Source of the DNA: a virus
Direction: 5' to 3' (one strand)
IMG/VR virus record: IMGVR_UViG_3300029913_000065
Coordinates: 1 to 35,371 of that record
DNA length: 35,371 bases
In this document: one piece after another, positions 24,401-31,278 of the stretch
Numbering within the stretch: the first letter of the stretch is position 1
How the letters are laid out: every line of letters begins with the position of its first letter
Program-made: the position numbers and the translations under genes
Notes under the pieces: generated by a model
Database searches by the model: none
Told to the model about the DNA's origin: nothing
The model's input: the letters and a program-made list of their open reading frames with translations, nothing else

Positions 24401-26812
24401 GGGCTTATGCCTGCTATGTTTATCTATCCAAGCGACTCAATTGGGTCGCCTTATGTGGCCGACGACGTAGGAACCCCGGTCGCCAACCCAACCTTTTCGC
24501 CGGGGACAGGCACATACACATCCACTCAGACAGTAACGATCAGCGATTCTACCAGTGGCGCGACGATCTGCTACACGACTGATGGTTCAACCCCCGCAGC
24601 ATTAACTCCCGGAACCTGCTCAAGCGGGTCTACATACTCTGCTCCGATCACAGTCTCTTCCACACAGACTGTGAAGGCTATAGGTACTAAATCTGGGCTT
24701 ACGAACTCTTCAGTAGTGAGTGCGGTTTACACCCTTGTCGGAGCCCAGACATGGTTCGTACGATCAAATGGTGGACCTCGCTATGATGCTACGGACAACC
24801 CCACCGGTACCTGCGATGGTACGGCGGACACAGCGCCTATAGGCTCAACCCCGAATCAGCACTGTGCATTCAATGAAGCCCCCTATCTATACACGACAGG
24901 CGGGTATGGCAATCAAGCGTGGGTTGGAAACGGCGGTGACACGTACGTCATCCGTAGCTGCGCTAACCAGCCGAATGAAGTCAACCCGGCGTCACCGGCC
25001 TGCCGAATCGGTCAAGTCGATCCAAATAATACCTACGGCCTGTGTCATGGAGTTACAACCTCCTACGGGTGCTCTATTCCTCCACCCAAAAATGGAACGT
25101 CGGGGCAACCTACTAGAATCTTCGGAGGGTGTGCCTATGATGGGGACTGCACTCCTGTGATTGGATACCCTTTCTCCGGTAACGAAACTCAGCTATTCGG
25201 AGGATTCGGAGTAGGAGCAGTCTTGTACTTGAGTGGTAGCTCATACGTTGATGTAGAAGGTCTGGAGATTACCTCACACAATGGTGCGTGTACGACGATT
25301 GGTGGAGGAGGTCAGCAGTATCCATCGACTTGTAGCTCCGGCTCACCAGCAAGTGACTACGCCAACTGGGGTGTCATCATCAACCAAGCTACGTCAAATA
25401 TCCTACTACAGGATTTATACATCCACGGCTTCACAAACCTTGGGATCGGTGGACCCTTGGGTGGTCCTACGACCCTGAACAGAGTCTCCGTAGACTTCAA
25501 TGCCTTCGCTGGCTGGAACTTCGATGACGGAGGTGGAGGGGCTGAACCAGTCACTGCATTTTCCATCACCAGTAACGTCATCACTCTGACAGCGAGCAAT
25601 ACCTTGGTTGCAGGAAACCTCATTCAACTGGAAGGATTCTCCGCGCCGTACACCTACCTCAACGCTCAGACCATTATCATCACGGGCGCGACATCAACAA
25701 CCATCACCGGACCACTCACTCACGCAAACGACTCCGCTACAACCAGCGGAACCTATCAAAGGTACGCGACTCCAGACGCTTCTGGTTCAACACTGACGCA
25801 GCACTACGTGACCATGGTCGGAAACGGATGCCTGGAGCAGTATCCAATCGTCAACACCGCGTATCCGGCGAAGTCGTGCTGGGACCAAGGAAGTGGCGGG
25901 TTTGGCGATGCGTGGTCTGGGCAAGGTTCTCTGCTCAATACCTTTACCTGCGACCATTGCTACATCGGCTACAACGTGAAGGACGGCGCCATGGGCCCAC
26001 ACACGCTCATCCACAATCTGAACCTGACAGACTCCGTTTGGATTGGCAACATGGGACAGAGTGGGAAGTGGGGGCAGGACGCAAACTCTACGCTCGTCTT
26101 CGACAACAACCTGATGATGGGCAACTGCATGAGGCTGTCCGTCCAGCTCACCGGGGCGGCGCAGAACTTCAACATCACGACTGGGCTTCCCGGCTCATAT
26201 CTCTCAACCTACTGCCGCGCCGGTGGTCCGCTGTTCGACTACTTTGCGGACGCGGGGGCCACGGTCAACTTCACAAACAACACGTTCGTTAGCTATCAGC
26301 CTATTTTCTTTGAGCCGGGATGCAACACGGTCGGAGCCTGCACGACGACGCCGTACAACTTCACAAACAACATCGTTCTCGGCTACACCTCGCCATACAC
26401 GGCGTCTCCGTTCAACCCCGGCAACCCGCCCGATATGTACTACTTCGATGATACGAATCCGGTTGATATGGTGTCCTCGTACAACATCGAGTACGGCGTT
26501 CAAAGCGGGGATACCTGCGGGACGAACCACATCCTCTGTGCCGACCCGCTCATGTTGAGTGAGCCGTCGCAAACTTGGGTTTCAGAAGCAGCGTTTGATG
26601 TATACAACCCGTTCGCAGGCTCTGGCAATAGTTTCTACCTCAGTGGGATAAGCCCAGCAATATACACCGGAATCTACACTGGGCTGACGACCGATTACTA
26701 TGGCACCACACGGCCAAATCCGCCATCGATAGGCGGGGTGGAATCATCGGGGGTAACTGCACATAAGGGAAGCTCCCTTAACGGGGGAACTCTGAAAGGC
26801 TACATTCAATAA
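21428..26812 (+). CDS. Exported two-part polysaccharide depolymerase: GH-A-type glycosidase plus beta-helix lyase-like domain
   Basis: A 1794-residue protein. Residues 1-20 are a signal peptide cut at LFA|Q. Residues about 190-315 look like a carbohydrate-binding jelly roll. About 320-700 resembles a clan GH-A (beta/alpha)8 glycosidase: YLEMGNEIWNG puts N454-E455 in the acid/base position, and E591 in GAIYETN is the likely nucleophile. A beta-sandwich tail follows, then a laminin-G-like domain starting at NFTGSTLGSHW (about 840). A CHB_HEX_C-type domain lies at 1017-1100 (ICYTTDGSTP). The last 690 residues form a right-handed beta-helix of the pectate-lyase/tailspike class (VDVEGLEITSHNG, NNTFVS, NNIVLG). 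Likely role: degrade host capsule or exopolysaccharide. Base composition of the first half is more GC-rich than neighbours, hinting at transfer from a bacterium. Confidence 0.72.
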   Translation: MLSKNLVLFLVLLFSGALFAQTTITIPVASGGGIQSVLPTGPNGHVFGVNLDDGALYLNGQMSANLLAAAGGSFNPQMWNMATTCLSGTTSTWVDQNQYSPQPANFWQGATFQVVYGADTGETGTITSSDAASGSNGQTLHGTWGTGCSNGDLMIVRCTSALSTCAGGYTSTAASSAGYFGLSSTANGSFETTDLSPSSTAPQALHMVAPNTLTMQADQPALGNVWINLNGSYTLSFRAKGTTGTPTISYQVNRIGGTYFTTGTVTPTVNATAGAGWTNYTETFTASETGSQVTEGINVQLTVASGTVIVQDVALTEAPTGGNTTPFRNAVYQRLLALKPGILRLMTGGIWGCTVENVMLPYESRAMCAASTFGQYGGIIDIGWPEQLQLASAIGADPWITFSAYATPYDVQSLEAYLSGTCGNGNAYTTIRCNSGQITPWTSVFNHIYLEMGNEIWNGPNGQNLYANQGLVYGTLLGENTAIFRDSSFYNSKMKMVGSGFVLESNDNGGWNQNVLTQAASSGSAPDYIDGAPYVFNIMTDTSSNANIFGPMFAELSNYNSVSSNIPGTGYTYFLQHYSQSNFGVQGAIYETNLGTQCGLAGVTQGTINGVVAGIGSGLDATLNMLLGVRDAGVLVQNAFALPEDANAFYTATSDTAGACGTSSALKSPLWGFNRIMPGPTNASVVDRPSGIALNMVNAAMLPNLLAVTQTGTPTYSSPAAQPNPGWTTLTYQIVANPAVPYVQAFGFGDGAGNYSLIVYNLNLTSSEAVTFAGAAAPTGTVTKTVFTSTNITDNNESTVISSGTPPIVQPTPTTLSNPSGDTLPPFSMTTYTWATGPIYTDNFTGSTLGSHWTQDSTAPSTCIASSGTAVTSGGSYCMVSLNSLTFTNPYYSQAVLNWSGGGYSGLGVADTTGDGYFYIPNIGSVFYIVAGSGSRADLGGCSTAPASGHTIKFQFTPGTVGSSPNSYIVTDVTTSTTICSGTSGSNNAVSGLMPAMFIYPSDSIGSPYVADDVGTPVANPTFSPGTGTYTSTQTVTISDSTSGATICYTTDGSTPAALTPGTCSSGSTYSAPITVSSTQTVKAIGTKSGLTNSSVVSAVYTLVGAQTWFVRSNGGPRYDATDNPTGTCDGTADTAPIGSTPNQHCAFNEAPYLYTTGGYGNQAWVGNGGDTYVIRSCANQPNEVNPASPACRIGQVDPNNTYGLCHGVTTSYGCSIPPPKNGTSGQPTRIFGGCAYDGDCTPVIGYPFSGNETQLFGGFGVGAVLYLSGSSYVDVEGLEITSHNGACTTIGGGGQQYPSTCSSGSPASDYANWGVIINQATSNILLQDLYIHGFTNLGIGGPLGGPTTLNRVSVDFNAFAGWNFDDGGGGAEPVTAFSITSNVITLTASNTLVAGNLIQLEGFSAPYTYLNAQTIIITGATSTTITGPLTHANDSATTSGTYQRYATPDASGSTLTQHYVTMVGNGCLEQYPIVNTAYPAKSCWDQGSGGFGDAWSGQGSLLNTFTCDHCYIGYNVKDGAMGPHTLIHNLNLTDSVWIGNMGQSGKWGQDANSTLVFDNNLMMGNCMRLSVQLTGAAQNFNITTGLPGSYLSTYCRAGGPLFDYFADAGATVNFTNNTFVSYQPIFFEPGCNTVGACTTTPYNFTNNIVLGYTSPYTASPFNPGNPPDMYYFDDTNPVDMVSSYNIEYGVQSGDTCGTNHILCADPLMLSEPSQTWVSEAAFDVYNPFAGSGNSFYLSGISPAIYTGIYTGLTTDYYGTTRPNPPSIGGVESSGVTAHKGSSLNGGTLKGYIQ

Positions 26813-26848
26813 AGTTGGACTTTAAACTCCATAGTAAGGAGAGCTTCC

Positions 26849-27193
26849 ATGAACACTGCATTTACCTACATACTTAAGTTTCTTTCTTCCTTGTTTAGCT
26901 GGCTGAGGTCTGTCTATAGCGAGTCGGATGGTTCCGGCTCTTCAACCCGAGTTCACATGGCTGGTCTTATTGCCTTTATTCTCGGCGTCGGTATCTCCTT
27001 CGCTGTTTCAGTTCATCACAAGTACGTTACCATCGAACAGTTCGATGCATTTCTTACTTCTGGAGCAACGTTTATTGTCACTACTTGTGGGGCTTTGTAC
27101 GGTATTAACAAAGTGTCTAGCTGGGCAGAGAATAACCAGCAGAGCACAGTACCTACAACTACAGTACCCCCCCAAGGAGAACCCCCACAGTGA
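26849..27193 (+). CDS. Two-helix membrane protein, holin-like
   Basis: A 114-residue protein with a strong ribosome binding site (AAGGAG). A basic/amphipathic N-terminus (residues 1-25) is followed by a charged segment, a first membrane span (about 37-54, LIAFILGVGISFAVSV), a short loop with FDAFLTSG, a second span (about 70-88) and a Pro/Thr/Gln-rich tail. Size, two spans and charged ends fit a phage holin. It is followed by a small exported protein, a pair that could be part of a lysis set, but no endolysin is visible in the window. An unrelated membrane protein is possible. Confidence 0.55.
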   Translation: MNTAFTYILKFLSSLFSWLRSVYSESDGSGSSTRVHMAGLIAFILGVGISFAVSVHHKYVTIEQFDAFLTSGATFIVTTCGALYGINKVSSWAENNQQSTVPTTTVPPQGEPPQ

Positions 27194-27597
27194 AGCTAAT
27201 CGGTCTACTTACTTTAGCAATGGTGTCCACCAGCATCCTTGCTCAGTCAACCCCACCGCCAACCCCGACCCCGACAGTCACTCCTACTGAAGTGACGGCC
27301 AAAGTGCTTGACCCCCTTGCCCATGCTCAGGTTCTTCTCGCTATCGAGAAGGAAACGACTTTGACTCTCTCCGCCGCTGCCATGAGCGGAGAGTACAAGG
27401 AGAAAATGTCCGAAATGAAGGCTCAGTACGCTGTCCTTGAAGGGCAGGAGGCCGCATGGGTCGAACGTGTTCGCAAGGACAATGGCTGGGATACCAGTTA
27501 TGTGTATGACCAGAGCAAGGATGCGTGGTACAAAACGGCTGCACCACCAGCACCACCCGCGGCAACACCAGCACCACCAGCAACGCCAAAGAAGTGA
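27190..27597 (+). CDS. Small exported protein with coiled coil and Pro/Ala tail
   Basis: GTG 27190 overlaps the previous stop (GTGA), so the two genes are coupled. Signal peptide: MKLIGLLTLAMVSTS, cut likely at ILA|Q. A Pro/Thr linker follows, then a helical segment (about 45-95: LAIEKETTLTLSAA, KEKMSEMKAQYAVLEGQEAAW), then a DNGWDTSYVYDQ segment and a Pro/Ala tail. No lipobox. Together with the membrane protein upstream it could act in envelope disruption (spanin-like), but that is inference from size, export and helical content. Confidence 0.6.
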   Translation: MKLIGLLTLAMVSTSILAQSTPPPTPTPTVTPTEVTAKVLDPLAHAQVLLAIEKETTLTLSAAAMSGEYKEKMSEMKAQYAVLEGQEAAWVERVRKDNGWDTSYVYDQSKDAWYKTAAPPAPPAATPAPPATPKK

Positions 27598-27624
27598 ATA
27601 ACCTCTAATTTTCAACTATGAAAG

Positions 27625-27651
27625 CCTCTATTATATAGAGGATTTCATTTT
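27625..27651 (+). terminator. Hairpin terminator before the 73-residue gene
   Basis: CCTCTA (27625-27630) pairs with TAGAGG (27636-27641), 5-nt loop, then ATTTCATTTT. The sequence resembles the hairpin at 27917-27949 on the other side of the small gene. Confidence 0.65.
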
Positions 27652-27676
27652 GACCTCAAACAGGAGAAAAGTTACC

Positions 27677-27898
27677 ATGGCTAAGAAAATCGCAAAGTCC
27701 GACGCAGACGCGATGAACTCACTTTACGGTTCGGAATTGAACCGCATGGGCGTCAAGTACGCTGCTTCCGACGACAAGGGTGCTCCCCACGACCCACAAG
27801 CATTCGAGGATCACAGCGAGTACCTCGAAACTTTGAAGGCAGTGATGTCAGAAGATAAGAAGACTGACGGAGCACCTAACGATCCTCTCACGGATTGA
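27677..27898 (+). CDS. Small hydrophilic protein (73 residues)
   Basis: ATG 27677 with AGGAGA upstream; the frame is open from TTG 27650, but that start overlaps the terminator. MAKKIAKSDADAMNS opens a short charged, helical, soluble protein with two similar GAPHDP/GAPNDP motifs near 41 and 66. Flanked on both sides by related terminator hairpins, so it is a single-gene transcription unit. Function unknown. Confidence 0.7.
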   Translation: MAKKIAKSDADAMNSLYGSELNRMGVKYAASDDKGAPHDPQAFEDHSEYLETLKAVMSEDKKTDGAPNDPLTD

Positions 27899-27916
27899 CC
27901 AGTCGAAATGTCAACT

Positions 27917-27949
27917 ACGAATAACCCTCTATACTAGAGGGTTATTCGT
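27917..27949 (+). terminator. Perfect 15-bp inverted repeat, probably bidirectional terminator
   Basis: Arms ACGAATAACCCTCTA (27917-27931) and its exact complement (27935-27949) with a 3-nt spacer, followed by ATGTTCATTTATTT. The other strand also offers a U-poor but A-rich edge, so termination is most likely for the + strand. Confidence 0.75.
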
Positions 27950-28009
27950 ATGTTCATTTATTTGATTGTCAACCATGTCACGGGTAAATATTTTCTAAAC
28001 CTACAGTAG
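27950..28009 (+). pseudogene. Possible GIY-YIG endonuclease remnant (19 codons)
   Basis: ATG 27950 to TAG 28007-28009 encodes MFIYLIVNHVTGKYFLNLQ. This fits the start of GIY-YIG proteins and matches the N-terminus of the endonuclease at 7379-8056 (MFIYLVTNTINGKAYIG) at 8 of the first 13 positions. Only the first motif remains and no recognisable nuclease sequence follows. It may be a deletion relic or a chance similarity. Confidence 0.35.
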
Positions 28010-28019
28010 GTGAAAAAGC

Positions 28020-29450
28020 ATGAACGCCAAATTCTCCCCTCTCATCCGTGCTGGTGCTATCGTCCATTCTGCTGACGGGAGTGTCTTTCGCTGCACGTCT
28101 AAATTGGCATCCGAAGGAACGGTACGTTACTGTTTCGCCGACTTGCAGGGCAAGCCTGTCCAACCACCAACTGATTTTTTTCCAGTCACTGCCGCCCTTG
28201 CACGTCACGCTGCTTGGATGCGTTACATTGTTGCTTTCAACAAAGACTTCGATCAGTATGTAAAGGAATACATACGTGAGTCCGGTCTGCCGGTTGACGA
28301 AACCATGAACTGGGCTAAGTGGTTCGCGGCAGTAATCGCTCCCAAACTTATGTCTCGCGATGAGGAAGAGCAGGACGAGGCCATCCACCATATCATCATT
28401 AACGCGCTGGCAAAGCGCAAGGTGCTTAGCCGGTTCGAAGAACGCATCCACTCCTTCCCCGAGAAGACACAATCCGAAACTCTAGAACGTCAGGTCACGT
28501 TGTTCCTGATTCAGACTTTTATGTGGCGTGTGGAAGAAGCCAACAACTACATCAAGAAGGTCATGCGTCAAGAGAACACGGACTCCATGTGGTCGCCGGG
28601 TAATGACGACAGCAAGGAAGTTAATGTGTTGGACACGGAAGAGCACGCGAGTGAGGGTGAGTATGAAGCTGTCGAAACCGACATCGACATCAACCACTTC
28701 CGCAGCTTCTTCGTCAACTGGCTTAACACCAACATCGGCGAATCTCAGGCTACTCGTTACGTGGTGCTGTTCGATTTGATTTACGATGCATTCAAGGCAT
28801 CGGAGTCGGTCAAGCAGTCCACCCTTTTCGAAGAATGGAACGCTGAGATTGGTGCAGACCCAGTTGTCTTCAAGAAGGTCTGGCGTGACTTCCCCAAGCT
28901 GATTGACATCGCCATCAAGCGTCAGGGCAAGGGCTACCGTCCGAACCCCTTCCTCGAAATCATGCGGCAGATTGGCAAAAAGCAGAAAGCCATGGCAGTA
29001 GCAGCTTCGGCTAAGACGGCTGAAGACAAGTGTGCTCTGTGCGGCGAGACCCGTACATCAAATAAGGGTCACAAGTGTAACTCCAACTGCTGTAGCTGCC
29101 ATCGTACCCCTGACAAGAAGGTAGCGGGTCCGGTAGCAGACTTCCTCAACCCCCCTCCCGACAGCGGCTCACAGGATGATAAGGGTAAGAGCTTCAACAT
29201 GCAAGCTCCTATCAGTGGCGAAGGTGAAGGGGCTATAGGTGCTATCGGGGGCGACACACTTGCAGAACTTGGTGGTATGGCGTTGGCTGCTTCTGCTCAC
29301 ACCGCGAAGATGTGGGAGAGCCCGACCTGCAAGGGTTGTGGCAAGGGCAACAACCCCACGGAGTGCCCCGCATGTAAGGGTCTCTTCTGCGGCGATTGCG
29401 TTCTTAACCATCATGCTAATAATCCCTCTCATGATCGAGTGGGGAACTAA
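28020..29450 (+). CDS. Helical protein with two C-terminal zinc-binding Cys clusters
   Basis: Unrecognised 476-residue protein. Residues 1-55 look like a small beta domain; 60-320 is largely helical with acidic segments (SRDEEEQDEAIHHII, EEWNAEIGADPVVFKKVW). C338xxC341 ... CNSNCCSCHR and C437xxC440 ... CPACKGLFCGDC...HH form two zinc-binding clusters, the second like a zinc ribbon or B-box-type finger. The helical DEEEQDEAI...ALAKRKVLSRFEE region has a loose resemblance to sigma-factor region 2, so a transcription factor is possible, but I cannot assign it. It is preceded by AGTAGGTGAAA and followed two bases later by the next ATG. Confidence 0.65.
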   Translation: MNAKFSPLIRAGAIVHSADGSVFRCTSKLASEGTVRYCFADLQGKPVQPPTDFFPVTAALARHAAWMRYIVAFNKDFDQYVKEYIRESGLPVDETMNWAKWFAAVIAPKLMSRDEEEQDEAIHHIIINALAKRKVLSRFEERIHSFPEKTQSETLERQVTLFLIQTFMWRVEEANNYIKKVMRQENTDSMWSPGNDDSKEVNVLDTEEHASEGEYEAVETDIDINHFRSFFVNWLNTNIGESQATRYVVLFDLIYDAFKASESVKQSTLFEEWNAEIGADPVVFKKVWRDFPKLIDIAIKRQGKGYRPNPFLEIMRQIGKKQKAMAVAASAKTAEDKCALCGETRTSNKGHKCNSNCCSCHRTPDKKVAGPVADFLNPPPDSGSQDDKGKSFNMQAPISGEGEGAIGAIGGDTLAELGGMALAASAHTAKMWESPTCKGCGKGNNPTECPACKGLFCGDCVLNHHANNPSHDRVGN

Positions 29451-29452
29451 CA

Positions 29453-29923
29453 ATGTCCGTACCTTTCATGCCAGTTCGTCAGCAAACTACCCCGACTGTA
29501 CCTCCTGCACCGGGTGCCCCTACCCCTATGGGGGAATCCATGGCGGTCAATGAGGAGCCAGAGCAGGAGAAGCACACAGTCGTCCCAGAACTCCCCAATG
29601 CCTTGTTCCACATGGCTGGCTGGGGTGGCTGGAACCGCGTCTCGATGAACACAGTGCAAAGCGACGACAAGCGTTTCACCATCACTCAGATTGACCCTAC
29701 CCGTCGCATCAAGACTTTCATGTTGAAGGATTTGGAGACGGGTGAGTCCTACGAAGAGCGAACGATGCGTGGGGCTAAGAAGAAGGCTAAGGAAATCAGG
29801 GAGGGAGTTACTACTGAACCTGTAACTCCTGTGGAAGAAGTGGAAGAACCCACCCAGCCGACTTATACTCCACCAGTAGCTATAGCGGCCTCTTACAAGA
29901 ATCCGTTGTTGAAGAAAAAGTAA
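29453..29923 (+). CDS. Hypothetical 156-residue protein with Pro-rich ends
   Basis: ATG 29453 is two bases after the previous stop, with translation probably coupled to it. A Pro/Thr-rich N-terminus leads to a small domain (about 50-115: NALFHMAGWGGWNRVSM, FTITQIDPTRRIKTF, LKDLETGESYEER) and a basic helix (RGAKKKAKEIREG), then a Pro/Glu tail ending in KKK. No known family is recognised. The central domain looks like a small beta-fold nucleic-acid- or protein-binding module. Confidence 0.65.
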   Translation: MSVPFMPVRQQTTPTVPPAPGAPTPMGESMAVNEEPEQEKHTVVPELPNALFHMAGWGGWNRVSMNTVQSDDKRFTITQIDPTRRIKTFMLKDLETGESYEERTMRGAKKKAKEIREGVTTEPVTPVEEVEEPTQPTYTPPVAIAASYKNPLLKKK

Positions 29924-29941
29924 TTTAGAAACCATCTGTAG

Positions 29942-29958
29942 ACTGCAAAAAGTGCAGT
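29942..29958 (+). promoter_or_regulatory. Small hairpin just upstream of a ribosome binding site
   Basis: ACTGCA (29942-29947) pairs with TGCAGT (29953-29958) around AAAAG, immediately before the GGAGG of the next gene. It could mark an mRNA 5' end or modulate translation. Confidence 0.35.
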
Positions 29959-29967
29959 GGAGGAATC

Positions 29968-30780
29968 ATGGCTAGTAAGAATGAACAATCGAAGTGGGCT
30001 CGTCTCCGTCAGGTAGCTGGCGAGGAGCCGAAAGAAGCTGATGTGGCTCTCGCGGAAGTAGCCGACGCTCTTGGCACTATGGCCGACGCCTTGTCGAACC
30101 TGCGTGACAATCTCGACCTCATCGAGGCTCCGAAGACTGCCTCCATCCAAGTCCGTCTTGCTACCACCAAGAAGTACGCGACCGCGTTCAAGCGTATCGC
30201 TGAAGAGGCCCCTGAAGTTGTGGCCGACGCTATCAGCGAGGTTTATCACTCACTCGATGATGTTGCCGGTGCGATTGAAGCTCTCGCCGAGAACATGGGT
30301 ATTGACCTCGACCTGACCCCGGTCGAAGATGCTTTCGCCGAAGAGGGTGAGAAGGAAGTTGTCGAAGGCGAGAAGGAACATCCTGAAGAGAAGATTACCG
30401 TTGACGAGGAGAAGTTCGAGGAAGGCGAAAAGGAACTTGAGTCTTCTGAAGCCAAACCGGCTGAGGAAGCTTTCGACAAGGAAGCCAAGATTAAAACTAA
30501 ACCTCACGCTTACAAAATGACCCCGTTTGCGGCAGGTCACAGCACAGATTTCTGCGAAGAGTGCCATAAGAAAGAGAAAGACCCGATTCATACTAAGAAG
30601 GAAAAAAAGGCCGATGGCTCCGTCCCGTTCATCACTGACCGCGACAACAACGCCAAGCCTGAGGCACCAGCCAAGCTGGAGATTCCCGAAGCACAGGGAA
30701 GCTCTGAAGAGAACAAGGCCGCATCCGTTCGTGAGCGTACCCGCAACCGTATTGCCAAGCGGTACGGCATCGAGCTATAA
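29968..30780 (+). CDS. Acidic helical virion/assembly-type protein (270 residues)
   Basis: ATG 29968 with GGAGG at ideal spacing. Residues 20-115 form amphipathic helices (EVADALGTMADALSNL, EEAPEVVADAISEVYHSL) rich in Ala and Asp; 120-175 is a Glu/Lys-rich acidic stretch. A CxxC...H motif (FCEECHKKEKDPIH, about 197-210) may bind metal. The last 20 residues are basic (VRERTRNRIAKRYGIEL). The layout resembles the scaffold protein in miniature. The gene ends before the terminator that separates it from the convergent small gene. Confidence 0.65.
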   Translation: MASKNEQSKWARLRQVAGEEPKEADVALAEVADALGTMADALSNLRDNLDLIEAPKTASIQVRLATTKKYATAFKRIAEEAPEVVADAISEVYHSLDDVAGAIEALAENMGIDLDLTPVEDAFAEEGEKEVVEGEKEHPEEKITVDEEKFEEGEKELESSEAKPAEEAFDKEAKIKTKPHAYKMTPFAAGHSTDFCEECHKKEKDPIHTKKEKKADGSVPFITDRDNNAKPEAPAKLEIPEAQGSSEENKAASVRERTRNRIAKRYGIEL

Positions 30781-30839
30781 TCACACTGCAACTGTGGTCG
30801 AGTGAATAATGGGGGCGTGTGCCCTCATGAGTTAGAGAA

Positions 30840-30872
30840 GGGGAGCCAGTAAAGGCTCCCCTCCTTACGTTT
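30840..30872 (+). terminator. Terminator between convergent genes
   Basis: GGGGAGCC (30840-30847) pairs with GGCTCCCC (30854-30861) around AGTAAA, then TCCTTACGTTTT. On the minus strand the arm is followed by CTTCTC. It lies between the + gene ending at 30780 and the minus gene ending at 30865, so it probably works in both directions. Confidence 0.75.
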
Positions 30873-31029
30873 TGAAGCAAGTCAAGAGAATGACCGCCTC
30901 GTTCCGAATGACTACCATAGGGGCTCCCAGTTCAATGAGCCTCTTCATCCGCTGCTTCCGGACCTCGTAAATCTCAGGGGGAACGGCCAGTGCTGCGGTG
31001 TCTTCAAATCCAACCAAAAACTTCTCCAT
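30865..31029 (-). CDS. Small minus-strand protein (54 residues)
   Basis: The start ATG at 31029 has a very strong ribosome binding site (AAGGAGGC) at seven-base spacing. The 54-residue protein begins MEKFLVGFEDTAALAV and contains a basic helix (VRKQRMKRLIEL) and a hydrophobic C-terminal part (APMVVIRNEAVILL). Not recognised; too short to assign. It is transcribed divergently from the early block, across the operator-like repeats, so it could be a regulator of that region. Confidence 0.65.
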   Translation of the reverse strand: MEKFLVGFEDTAALAVPPEIYEVRKQRMKRLIELGAPMVVIRNEAVILLTCFKT

Positions 31030-31067
31030 ATTAATTGCCTCCTTAACCCTATAGGAGCCGAGAACCC

Positions 31068-31205
31068 CACATTGTTACCAAAAAGTTCAACTATTTCACT
31101 TTAGTGTGCGCTCACAATCCCCCAAAAGCATATAGGGATAGAACCCTCTAACCGGTAACGTTGTGCCGCTTATCCGCTAAAAAGCTCTTAACCGGTAACA
31201 TTGTG
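31068..31205. promoter_or_regulatory. Operator-like repeats in a divergent control region
   Basis: Two direct copies, GGTAACGTTGTG (31154-31165) and GGTAACATTGTG (31194-31205), lie exactly 40 bp apart inside a longer shared block that includes TAACCGGTAAC and YCGCTT. The CCGGT core is near-palindromic. A third, inverted copy is CACATTGTTACC (31068-31079). They sit between the divergent minus gene (30865-31029) and the first early promoter. Likely binding sites for a phage or host regulator; an origin-type iteron set is the alternative. Confidence 0.6.
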
Positions 31206-31221
31206 TCGCTTTCCCGACATC

Positions 31222-31278
31222 GTAAAAAATTACCGAAATTCTTGTTCAACTTCGTGTCACGTCAGGTATACTGTACCC
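31222..31278 (+). promoter_or_regulatory. Early promoter 1, leaderless type
   Basis: GTAAAAAATT (31222-31231), TTGTTC (31242-31247), 19 bp, TATACT (31267-31272), 6 nt, ATG 31279. No Shine-Dalgarno sequence fits between the expected start of transcription and the ATG. Same layout as the promoters at 33241 and 34178. Confidence 0.8.

Noticed and set aside
26813-26848. Terminator after the depolymerase gene
   Set aside because: Only a short imperfect GGA/TCC pairing; the next gene follows after 36 bases with its own ribosome binding site, so read-through is likely.
31201-31278. Upstream extension of the 31279 gene to a TTG at 31201
   Set aside because: It would translate across the promoter -35 and -10 elements and lacks a ribosome binding site.
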